Source: Epiperipatus broadwayi (taxonomy: Eukaryota > Onychophora > Udeonychophora > Euonychophora > Peripatidae). From it: 64,000 bases of DNA. The DNA is taken from contig JAQFVV010012668.1 in the NCBI GenBank assembly GCA_028023455.1, positions 1,056,001-1,120,000 on the forward strand. The letters run 5' to 3'. The translations under genes and the position numbers were made by a program. Numbering within the stretch: position 1 is the stretch's first letter; the number at the start of each line of letters is the position of its first letter. The notes beneath the pieces are model-generated. The model searched no databases, was not told the DNA's origin, and saw only the letters and a program-made list of their open reading frames with translations. This document shows positions 1 to 10,525 of this stretch, piece after piece.

Positions 1-194
1 TAGTTTCTAAACATCATGGATTATAACAATGGGTTAAGTTATGGAATTATTTGTCATTATACATGTGAGCAGCTTTTTAAAATTTTCATCTTAAAAATAT
101 CTTATTTATGTTACTTTATCTACACATTTTGTAATCTATTTACTGATTTCTCTCACAAAATACATTTCAACAATATAATTATGACTAATATTAC

Positions 195-316
195 CTTGCA
201 CATCCTTGCCACTCTTGAGTAAATTGTTTTTCCACAGTTGATATATTCCACGGCAGTCTCTCGATAGAAGAAATATATGTAATCACCAATATCATAAGAA
301 CCCACAAAATTAGGTT
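195..316 (-). CDS. Semaphorin-2A-like gene, sema-domain exon (downstream exon of two)
   Basis: Semaphorins are secreted or membrane guidance cues that bind plexins through a seven-bladed sema propeller; class 2 proteins are secreted and known from invertebrates. This 122-bp exon encodes 40 complete codons after a 2-nt start. Visible hallmarks are PNFVGSYDIG, YIYFFYRETAVEYINCGK and YSRVARMCK, the highly conserved block of the sema propeller including its cysteines. On the minus strand a pyrimidine-rich acceptor ending ttgcag lies just before base 316, and a gtaata donor follows base 195. The exon starts with AA, which joins a G left by the exon at 10,361-10,525 to give Glu, reading D-E-P-N as Sema2 proteins read D-K-P-N. 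It ends in phase 0. No stop or frameshift is seen, so it looks functional. Later exons lie off the left edge. Confidence 0.9.
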
Positions 317-1029
317 CTGCAAATAATAATAATAAAAATAAATTAATTACCCAATAGCACATTGCAAAACAATATATGCTAATCAAATTTACAACAAGCA
401 AAAGAAAATATAAAATTAGAAATTGTGGACTTTTTAAAACATATTCTTATATCTCTTTGAGAATTGAAGAATATTAAAATGCAAATAAATAAATAATTAA
501 ACAAATACATTTAAAATTATTTTCAATCAATTTTGTGAATTATTTCAATTAATTGTTATTAAAAACATTTAACAAAAATCCTTACAAAAGGAATTTAGTG
601 AGTAGAATGCTCATTAAAATGGCAGAAATGATTAAAATACCAGTATCAATAAAATTTGGGAAGATACTTAAGCATAACATTTTTTTGATAAATGTATTGT
701 GGATTATGTCTATTTCTGATTTCATTAAAAAAAATTAATCCTATTAGATAAACTGACAATGACATGATCAAAAGGAATTGGCGAAATAACAATATATATG
801 TGCAATTTCATAGGTAATAATAATATTTAAAGGCAGAAACTCAACAGTTACCAAAAATATTTAAAAATAATTAATATCTCTAAAACAATAAAACAAAAAA
901 TGCAGTTATTTACTGATAGTAGGCACTTTAGATCTTTTTGATAAAGTAATATATTAGACCTGAAAAATGTATATCATACTTTTATTAAATCAATGAATAG
1001 CATTCCATTGTAGAGTAATATTGATATTT

Positions 1030-1149
1030 AAAACAGGCAAAACTCACTATACGTATTGCCACACACAGCAAGCTAGATTAATCAATACGTATAGTGAGTT
1101 TTGCCTGTTTTAACAACAGTTATAAGCAAGTATAAGAAATGGTGATCAT
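1030..1149 (+). mobile_element. Short hairpin element, copy 1 (flanked by 15-bp direct repeats)
   Basis: A perfect 31-bp inverted repeat (1,028-1,058 with 1,083-1,113) surrounds a 24-nt loop. A roughly 36-nt single-copy tail follows, containing cagttataagcaag and ggtgatcat. Copies at 32,329-32,510 (reverse) and 44,301-44,379 share the TTAAAACAGGCAAAA start and the tail on the same side, so the element has polarity and is not a plain two-ended MITE. The 15-mer gtaatattgatattt occurs at 1,015-1,029 and again at 1,150-1,164, exactly bracketing the unit like a target-site duplication. A caveat is that the other copies' tails continue with gtgatgtt, which resembles the start of the right-hand 15-mer. 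No ORF is present. Confidence 0.65.
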
Positions 1150-1164
1150 GTAATATTGATATTT

Positions 1165-2689
1165 CAAAATAGATGGAGAAAGGATTATAATAACTTTTGA
1201 ACAATGATATGAGAATTTAAATGCTTGTTTTTAATAATACATCCATCTAATCAACTTACTTAGATTTGGACAAACTTAGATTTAAACAAACATATCCATC
1301 CTGATGAAGTTTTTCTTTTAAGATTATAATGAGATATCCAGAAAAAATTTAAATATCATGGTGATGTAGTTAGTTTAAAAATTAATGAATCTTTTTTAAA
1401 AGTGTAGGGACCTAAACAACTGTGACACCTGAACTTAAAAATGCTTCTAATGTCCCAATAAAGAACTACAAAAGACTGCATCAATTTTTATGGAATATCC
1501 CTGCCATCCAATTATATAAAAATAGTTTCAAGGATTTTATTGAATAGGTTGCTTGCAGTTTTAGAATGAATAGTTACCACAGGTATTATTTTCATTGCCA
1601 GGCAAATACCAAAAAAAGTTGAAATCTGAAGTATGATTTGTATATTGCTTTTACTGATTTGCTCAACATATTCAACTAAGTTAATTAAAAAAAATACAAT
1701 GTCTGAAATTACATGTATGTCCAATGAAATAATATTATACAGCTTAATTTGGATATTAAACTGCAAATCAGATTTCCATGTAACCTCTTCTGCTTACATT
1801 ATAAAGAAGATCTTGAAAATATTATAGAAAGATTCAAAATACTTTATTTTCACTAAGATAACATGACTGATGATAGCATAGAATGAACAACTATAATTGT
1901 GATATAGAAGACTTTCAATTTTTTGCAGAAGTTAAATGCAGCGCTGCCAAAGGTCAAATAAACAGATTAAAAAAATTAGTGAGTCTAAATTAATTTTGGA
2001 TTATATTAAATTCAGTAAAGTCTTGAATTATGTGCTATATATATATTAAAATTGTATTATTTGCTGTTGAAAGAAATAGTGAATAAAAAATTAGAATTAG
2101 TAAAACAAAATAAGTTTTTAATTCATAATTCAACTGCTCACAAAATTTCATAAAAAATGCTGCTATCATCTGTATATTACAGAAAAGACATAGTTAAAAT
2201 TTTAAGATCCTTTAAGTATGCTTAACTTTTTGCATTTGCATCAATTTTACTCATAAGAAGAATAATAAGCTTTATTTATTTATTTACTTTTTGTGAAAAC
2301 AAATACTTTTGACAATCTTTATAAAATAAACAGAATCTGCCACTCACATGAAAGATATACTTAAGAAGTTCAACATATATATTGTAACAAGCACAGACGA
2401 TGTTACATTTTTTATTATTATTAAACATGTTCGCATTTAAAAATTTTCTTTAAGAATTAAAAATTGAAATTAAATATCATCTTAAACTCGTATATATAAA
2501 TCGCACAGATAAAAAAAAAAATTATTAAAATAAAACTTTATTAAAAATAGAAAGGTATTTTAAAAACAAAAACCTAAAAAGATTTAGAGATAAAAATATA
2601 TCTTTAATCTTGGAAAACACATTAATTAATCAGAAATGGAAATGATTGTTTTAATTAGTTAAATGTAAATCAGCCTTGGGCATTTAAAT
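1165..2689. other. Intron filler, no recognisable feature
   Basis: AT-rich sequence with short ORFs in both directions that look random. I saw no splice-flanked coding block, RNA gene or transposon domain. Confidence 0.6.
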
Positions 2690-4384
2690 GTAAAAACATC
2701 GGTCAGATAGGAAAACAATAGAAACTTTTAGCAAATAAAAAGAAATCCCTATGGAATCGGACCTCAGCAAAAGGACCATCGCATCGATGATGTAATGTAA
2801 ATTCAATCCTTCAAATTAATATAAAAGGACAAGTTTGAAAATTATTAAGGATAGATTATTTACGATGTGACAGATATGTGTTAGTGCAGAAGTGAAGGAG
2901 AAGGGATGGAAAAGACGCACTCTTCAATTCCTTCAGTTTTGCTAAGAAAGAAAGAGAAATGAACTATCGTTTTTCTACATTGAGGACCAGTAAAAGCAAA
3001 AAATCTCCGGATGGATAAATAAATCAGCCAACGGAATACCAATCTTAGGACGGCATGGGAATTCACGTTCATGGCAAGCAACGGATAAAGATGAACTGTT
3101 TTAAACCATAAGGACTTTATAAATAATGAACATTAAATTAAAACTTTCCAGATTTAAATGATTGCAATATTATCCTATCTGACCAACTTAATTTATTAAT
3201 AACATTATTTGATGTATTTCTTTTTTTTATATATATTTAAAATCATTTCCATTTATTTATTTATTTTTTGTTCTTTAAGTTTTATCATGATTTTTGTTTT
3301 TCGTTAAATTAATTATATAAATGTTAGACTTAAGTTGGGCGTGAATGGCTGTATAGATTTGTAAAGTTATATTAGGGGAGGGTAATCTTAAGTTATTTGT
3401 GTCGTTGTTAGATTGGGTCAATGGATTGGATATATTGATGTAGTTAGTAGATGTAGTCGGAGATTTGCTACTGGCAGAATCGTTTATATATATACGCCGC
3501 ACTCACCCGTTTGCCTATGGAAGGAATTATAAGACGGAGAACGCAGTTCCTTTCTATGGAGTTTTTTTTATTGTTCTTCTCGTTAGATAGATGTAATATT
3601 CCTATCTGATGAGAGTCAATGTTTTCTCTTAATCTTTTTGGTGCTGCCGTATTCCGTATTACATTGAATACATCACATCGATGTATCAGATGAATTGATG
3701 CCAGTTTGACTACGAATTTTAACCTAAGGTTAAATAGGGATAGAATGTTTATTTTCAAATGCAAATCTATGTAGTCTATTTTTACTCGACACTAAACAAA
3801 AATGCATTAAATTTAAGTTGTTTATAGACGTTTGCATGGATTGGTTATCGGTTAAGTATGTTTTGGGTTTTCATATTTGATCAAAATATATAGACATTCG
3901 ATAAATAATGATACCTTACGGTGAGTATCTAAAATGTATTTATTCGGATGTCTTTTAAGTTATTGGTGGCAATGCAAGTATCTTATGGTGAATACTATTG
4001 GGTTACTTATAAATTTCCCTCTGCAATTGTCGGTATCAATGATTTTATATTTTGATCGTTTATGTTAATTTTGAAATGTTTTTGACCATTGTAATCTATG
4101 TAACCGATCTATACGCAACATATTAAAACAAGGTTTTATAATCCCATCTGTGCGAACTTAATTAAAATGTAAACTTATAATATAATAGAAATTAAAATGT
4201 AATTTAAAATCTAAAGTAAAGTTAAAAATAATGTTAAATGTTAAAATGTAAACTGATACTAAAACAATTTTCAATCTTATATATATGTGCATAAATAAAT
4301 GTTTGTATGCTAATTACTGGCAGTGGCTTAGTTTATTTATTTTTTAATATTGAAATTATAATTAGATAAGGTATTATAGTATTA
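2690..4384. other. Compositionally distinct intron segment, unidentified
   Basis: The DNA from about 2,740 to 4,150 is less AT-extreme than its surroundings and has fewer homopolymers. It carries a minus-strand open frame of 98 codons at 3,468-3,764 and two shorter open frames, 2,881-3,081 and 3,275-3,502, also on the minus strand. None shows a motif I can name. It could be an old, unrecognised transposon or a recently acquired segment. No terminal repeats were spotted. Confidence 0.3.
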
Positions 4385-4520
4385 AATCTCTGCTATTCCA
4401 CTGAGCTAGTGACATGGGCTAACGACCGGAACCAAAATATTGAAAAAAAAAAATTTTTTTTTTTTTTTACTTACGTATCTGCCTACTTTATAAATTTTTC
4501 TAGGTTCAAATGCCTAGATG
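4385..4520. repeat. Possible tRNA-derived SINE fragment
   Basis: Read on the minus strand, 4,412-4,385 gives ctagctcagtggaatagcag, close to a tRNA A-box (TAGCTCAGTGG). A B-box-like word aggttcaaatgcc occurs about 90 bp away at 4,502-4,514 but on the plus strand, so the two do not form one normal promoter. A T-rich tract of about 25 bp lies between them. It may be one or two rearranged SINE pieces. Confidence 0.25.
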
Positions 4521-7500
4521 GCGCCCTGTAGTGCAGATTACATTAGGCTATTCTCTGGATCGTTACAATATATATATATTAAAAAAGGTTGTGTCCATTT
4601 ATTTATTTCATATGTCCATTCATCAAAGTGATTATATTTTTCTTTCACAGAGAATTTATAATCATTGTACAGGTCATATTAACAAATTTATCATCTTTAT
4701 TATGATAATCTAAATTAATTTGATGTATGTTAAATTTGATAAGATTTCCACTATCTCAAAACCTGCAATTTGAAAAAATATTGAATAAAAATTAGAAATT
4801 AGTAAAAAACAAAATTTTTAATTCTCTAATTTACAGTTCAATTATCAGCACAATAATATCTCAACATTATAAAGAAAATGACTAATATTGTATATATACC
4901 TAAAACGAGTACACTATAAATTCTGAATTTTACATTACTTAGGTTCACCACCATTATTAATTTTCCTAAGATAAATGAAGTAAATTTTATACTTTAAATT
5001 ATTATTATCATTTTTTTTAATGAAAGAATGTATTTGAGTGAACACAATGACTTATATACATACTTAGATTTGTATTCAGTCTAGTTAGAGCATATTGAAT
5101 TTAACACCACATAACTTGTTTAAACAATATATAACATAATTATAAGTGATTTTTTTCAAAGTTTAAAACTAAATCAGATTAAACTATTTATATATAAAAC
5201 TCAAACCACTGAATCTGTATCTTTAGAAAATCTGAAAAGACTAGATGAAATTCTGTTAGTTTTATATTGAATAATGGTTAATAATATTAAAGTTAGATCT
5301 ACACAAGAAGAGCAACTAAGATTCACTGCAGTTATACATATTTTCCCTACAATTTCTATTAAATATATATACACACCCATATACAATAAGATATGCAATA
5401 CAAGTATAATTCATTAATAAAAAATAATTTTCAGTGGGAGTAAAAATTCTAATAATCAAAAATACTTAATATAGAAAATTTTAAATACATAGAAGCTTTT
5501 ATTCATTTCTAAATATAACCATACATTCAGTGGTAATACAAATTCACTTGCAATACAAATACCAACAGGATCTTGCCCATGTATTATTTTACTACTTATT
5601 AATATTAATGCATGTATTTTTGCCTCATTAAAAAAAAAAAAAAAATTGCTAATTTAGCATTATATATAGTATATATAAAATTATGGATCTAATGACTCAT
5701 ATTTGAATTATTTTTTTTTACTTTTCGCAAAAATTAAATTTCTCAAGCAATTAAAAAAGAAAAGAAAAACAGCATTCCAGCTGTCAGAAATATAATATAT
5801 TAGTGAGTCTATTTTAAAAGATAAAAAAAATAATACACTAGTTTATTTATAAAATTTAAAATTGGGAGATTGACAATAGTTTGCTCAAATTAACTCTTGA
5901 AATAGTTCTCCCATAATTGATAAAATCTGAAACTCATATTAAAAATTCTTAAATACATATAAACAAAAATATTTTTGTATGCTGAAACTGAAAGATCAAC
6001 TTAAAAATACCAATAGTTGAAAAATTTAATCTGTCCATGTCTGACTTATGTGGTAAAATACCACTACTCTGAATATCTATTATTCAAAAATTTTATTTTA
6101 TTCAAATGAAATTTTACAAGTGATCATTAATCTTTTACAATGAATAAACAAAAATATATAAAAAATTTACAAAAGTCTGTTGTTTTTTAAAACTTATTTA
6201 AAAGTGTCAGCACTGCAGAATTACGTTTTTTAAAAAAAATAATGAACATCTTTTACTGAATGATAATATGTTTTTGATAAAAGAAAAAAAATCGCAGATT
6301 CATATGATAAACTTCACAATGATCTTTTATTGACAAGTAAAGAAATTAATAATCCATAAATTAACATTGGAATTGACATCAAATATAATAAAGCAGTTAT
6401 TACAGCCAGCTGCCGTTTATATTGGTTGAGATCAACTTTACTGCAGCTAAGGCAGATCGCACTCTGCTTCATTTAAAAATGACTTTAAAAAAAAAGAATC
6501 ATACACACAATAATATATGATATATATATTTAAAAATTTCTGAGTTTAATTTGAGAATACTAACACATATAAATACCTATTAAATTTTAATAATGTTATT
6601 CCTCAATTATTGTATATCATTTAAAATTATAATGAAAATCTTAAAAATAATAAAAAATATATTTTTAATAACAATTAACTATGACAAAAGTCAAATATTA
6701 GACTTTTTATTGTTATTCTTATTATAAAATATCTACTTGCCCAATCCTGAAAAAATATTTTCTTTTATAGTTATTATCAAATATAAAACCAAAAAATTTA
6801 AGCAAAACAGAAAAAAAAATTGGTTAAAAATAAAATGAGAAATGAATAATTTACAAATTAATCAATCAGTCTTTTGATATGTAGATTTCATACAAAATGA
6901 TCAGTAATAAAGATGAAAAATACTCTGATGCCAAACATTCTATATTAATTTTTCCTTCCAGCTGTCTTTCATTATACCATTGACTTTCAGAATATTTACA
7001 ATTCAGTATAGTCTTCCTGTCTCAACAGTATGAATTAGTGATAATGATTCTTTTCATTCTACAGAATTTCATTATCTTTCTTTCCAACTAATAACTTCAA
7101 TTCTTCTCCAATCCCTTAGTTCAAATGTATCCAATTTTTTGATGTCAATAAAGAAAAGGGTCTATGTTTCAGCATCATAGAATGCTACAGGTTAAACATA
7201 TAATTTTACTTTCTTTTGTAACTCCAGATATACAAATTTTAATAACAATAAATGTGATTTAATCCTTCAAGGTATTTCACACTTACAATCAATACACATC
7301 TATTGATAATTAAATGATCTAGGTATGTATAGTGATCATTACTAATGTTTAAGCATTAAGAACAACTATCAGATTATTGTATATATATTTAGTAATAATA
7401 ATTAAATAATTTATTTTTCAGGAAGTCATGTTATATATTTCAGATCTTTTAACCAATTTTTAAAGTACTTTCATAAAATGGGTTTTCTTCAAATTTTGTA

Positions 7501-8550
7501 CACATGTTCAGTAACGATGATAATGCAATATTTCAAGATGGCCAAGATTTCAGCACTTTCTGAATGGTGTTCAATAGATGACATAGTTAATTAAAATTAA
7601 AAAAAAAATTAAGGGTAAAATTTTAATTTCTATCGATTATTTATATAAAACTTTGCCTGTTAAGTTACTGCTTTCATAAAAATAAAAACCTTTATTGCCG
7701 TGCATTCAAAATGCAAGCATTCCAAATATCAACAAACAAAATTAAAAATAATAAGAACAGCTAAAAAAATATTTTTGAAAAGATCGCTTTTATTTAGTCT
7801 GATGACTAATACAATAAAAAGCAATATATATATATATTCTTGGAACAGGGCATCAATAAATTCATTCACACAATTAATAGTAATTTTGTCTTTTAAAATA
7901 TATTAAGCAAAAAAATATTGGTTGCATTAAGTGATTTATTAATGCTCTGTGATTTTATTCAAGAAAAAATATTATTTGCTTTTTAGTGCATTCTCATAAC
8001 ATATATATATTTTTAAATATTTTTATCTTTATTATTTACAATAAAGATTGCATTCACTATTTTTTAAATATAATGTTCACAAATATGTGTCTGTTTTTTT
8101 CACAACACATGTTTTTCAATTGTTTTATACCATTTAGTATAATGGTGAAAGTGGTGGCCTTAAGATCTAAATGTGCCTCTTTTTTTCTCTCTAATAACTG
8201 TTTTCAAAATTAAACTGCCATGAAATTACATATAAAAATTCCTTTCTCTTATATGAAATTCAAATAAAAATTTAATTTACAAAACAAAGAAGTTATTAAA
8301 ATACATTCTTTTAGCACAAAATGTAATATTATCTACTTTAAAAAAAGATTTGTCCTCAAGTGTGAGAATTTCTAATTTTATATAGTTAATTTTATTTTTC
8401 TGATATTATAGTTATATTCTCATAATATGGTTGAAGCACTCATTTATCATAAATCTAAAAAAAAAAAAAAAATACTAGGAGGCATTGTTGAGACCAAAAA
8501 ACCAATTGAAATGTTGTTGAAAAAAATGATAAAAGAATGGCGAGAAGCTA
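4521..8550. other. Intron filler, no recognisable feature
   Basis: Very AT-rich with many (TA)n and poly-A/T tracts. Only short random open frames are present. No exon, RNA gene or transposon domain was recognised. Confidence 0.6.
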
Positions 8551-8620
8551 CAATAGTTTGAAATTCTTGATTGTATCTATATTGGGATTGTCTAAGTGTT
8601 GACTGTTTTCTAATGGATAC
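8551..8620 (+). repeat. 70-bp direct repeat, unit 1
   Basis: The core tatctatattgggattgtc and flanking words (gtttgaaattctt, actgtttt) recur about 357 bp downstream at 8,908-8,977 with a handful of changes. The second unit ends close to the left end of the palindromic element at 9,044. The pair may be the ends of an older insertion or a simple segmental duplication. Confidence 0.7.
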
Positions 8621-8907
8621 TTATAAATCCATTTAGCCTTGAATATTATTATACTTATTATTTAAGTAATACTTTGGGTGCGATTTGAAAATTATAAATG
8701 CAATTTGTAATGTTATAATTGATTATTTATTAGACTGCTTTCAGAACAGATTATATTCATCTGTATAAGGAAATTTATTTAATTTTCTTTCTATCAATAA
8801 TTTCAATCTCTGTAGTCAAGTTGCAATCTTCAATGTCTATATAAATATATGTGACCATTATTAGAGGTGGAATTCCACCTATATTACTAAAATGAAGTTG
8901 CCTTGAC

Positions 8908-8977
8908 AACAGTTTAAAATTCTTCATTGTTATCTATATTGGGATTGTCTAAGTCTTTACTGTTTTTTTGATGGTTA
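8908..8977 (+). repeat. 70-bp direct repeat, unit 2
   Basis: Partner of the repeat at 8,551-8,620 in the same orientation. It is followed by a (TA)n run and then, after about 40 bp, by the palindromic element. Confidence 0.7.
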
Positions 8978-9043
8978 TATATATATATATAATTAATAAA
9001 ACAAGTCATAAATTTTGTAACTTGCTTTTAAGCTTGCTTTTAA

Positions 9044-9620
9044 ATGATTACTAGATTGAGCTTACCAATAGCTCTAAACAAGCTTTATTTTTATAAGTAC
9101 CGAAAAAGAAAAAGTTCAAAATCTCTATCGTTAAGTCCCTACCACCAGACCAATTGGTTTCAATCTTATGGCTCACCTCAGTTGAGGGCTGGGACTCTAG
9201 AAACTAGATCCGAAATACTAACACAAAAGTCAGCACTTATAAAACATGTTTCTATCAATCTGAAAGTCTGAACTTTTCAGACACGTAAATGTCTTCAAAT
9301 CCAGATTTTCAAACCAGATAGTTATATGGGTCTGAATTCAGCTCAGTTTCACCATATAGTAAAAGCTTCTGCAATATAGCATTGCAAAAAGAGACTTTCA
9401 GATTGATAGAAATGTGTTTTATAAATGCTGACTTTTGAGTTAGTATTTTGGATCTAGTTTCTAGAGTCCCAGCCCTCCACTGAGGTGAGCCGTAAGCTCG
9501 AAAAAAACAATTGGTCTGAAGATAGGGACTTAACAATAGAGATTTTGAATTCTTTCTCTTTCAGCACTTATAAAAATAAAGCTTGTTTAAAGCTATTGGT
9601 AAGCTCCATCTAGTGATCAT
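9044..9620. mobile_element. 577-bp palindromic (fold-back) element
   Basis: Two arms of about 226 bp (9,044-9,269 and 9,392-9,620) are imperfect reverse complements around a 122-bp spacer. The outer ends read atgattactagattgagc on the left and, in reverse complement, atgatcactagatggagc on the right. The arms produce mirrored open frames (plus 9,044-9,271, minus 9,309-9,536) that are a consequence of the symmetry, not genes. Inside the right arm on the plus strand, agtccc and gggact enclose a ctgaggtga / short GAGC-GCTC stem / gaaa block that recalls a hammerhead core with a 2-nt insertion. It could be a fold-back DNA transposon or a snap-back pair of Penelope-type terminal repeats. Confidence 0.8.
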
Positions 9621-10360
9621 ATATATATATATATGAAAATATTGCAGTGCATATTGCTAGCTGAAAATTAAATGGAAAATATTCAAATCATTCTCCCAAA
9701 CATTATGATATTTAGGCAGTACCCTCAGTGAATAAATATAAAGTCAATTTCAAACAACCAACTCAAAAGAATATTCTCTTGAATTGTATACTGCAATAAT
9801 ATTATATATTGAAATTCAGACCTATTTAAGAGTGCGAAATTAAATTAGCATCTTAAATTACTAGTAAATGGATATGTTTAACTTACATATAGAAAGAAAG
9901 ACTACAACATTAGTCACTTTTAAACTTTGCTACCTCCCAACTTAAATATATAAGAAAATATCCCAGCTAAAAATTAAAAAGAAAATATTCAATTCACCCT
10001 CCCAAATATTTTTATTCAAGAGACTATACTTTTAAATCAGCTGTTTAAAGTTCAGACTTCATATGTATTCAGAAAGAGCATTGCTGGAATATCATAACTA
10101 AAGCCTTACATTAAATTAAATAGATTTTATAGGATTTTTTTCTTATTTAAATTACTCACATGAAGCAGTAAATTTTTAATTTGACGTTGGCTAATAGTTC
10201 AATTTTTAATTGGACATATAAACACAAATAATTTAAAATATTAATTTTCTTTCATAAATCAAAACATAAAAATATTTTTTAAGAACATACAATTTTAGTA
10301 AAGATATTATATATATTTCAATTAAGAATTTACAAGTAGCAATGAAAATATTAAACTTAC
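9621..10360. other. Intron filler, no recognisable feature
   Basis: Starts with a (TA)n run at the edge of the palindromic element. Otherwise plain AT-rich intron up to the semaphorin donor. Confidence 0.6.
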
Positions 10361-10525
10361 CATCAAGAAATGTAGTGTCGTACCTAGGTGTTCGTAAATA
10401 CTGAAAAGCTTTTGAATTATTATGAGGAAAGTATATATCATCTCTGTAAATGACTGAACCAGCTCTTGTAAACTCTGATATAGCACCACTGTACAATGCA
10501 GGAAGATTAGCAGGATTACCATTTT
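10361..10525 (-). CDS. Semaphorin-2A-like gene, sema-domain exon (upstream exon of two)
   Basis: This 165-bp exon encodes 54 full codons in the frame after a 2-nt start (AA) and leaves a single G at its end (phase 1 in, phase 1 out). The protein has NGNPANLPALYSGAISEF, SVIYRDDIY and LRTPRYDTTFLD. In Sema2A proteins the equivalent stretch reads ENGNPxNLPxLYSGxxxEF, then VIFRxDLY and RTxKYDxxWLD. The NGNPxNLP insertion before LYSG points to class 2 rather than class 1 or 5. On the minus strand the acceptor is tttgtag before base 10,525 and the donor is gtaagt from base 10,360. An N-glycosylation sequon (N-N-S) sits in the variable loop, as in the insect protein. The preceding exon should end in G to complete the Glu before NGNP; I did not find it in the window. 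Confidence 0.9.

Larger units (their letters stand above)
317..10360 (-). other. Intron between the two semaphorin exons (10,044 bp)
   Basis: The intron is bounded by a consensus GTAAGT donor at 10,360-10,355 and a TTTGCAG acceptor at 323-317, read on the minus strand. The phases of the two exons match across it. It contains the hairpin element at 1,030-1,149, a low-confidence tRNA/SINE-like patch, a 70-bp direct repeat and the palindromic element at 9,044-9,620. The rest is AT-rich filler with (TA)n and homopolymer runs. No additional exon in the minus direction is needed, because the phases and the Sema2 protein order are already continuous across the junction. Confidence 0.8.

Noticed and set aside
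3468-3764. 98-codon minus-strand open frame in the semaphorin intron.
   Set aside because: No domain, signal or splice context supports a gene; kept only as part of an unexplained island.
9044-9536. Two similar 75-codon open frames on opposite strands, looking like a duplicated gene.
   Set aside because: They are the same arm sequence read from each side of the palindrome.
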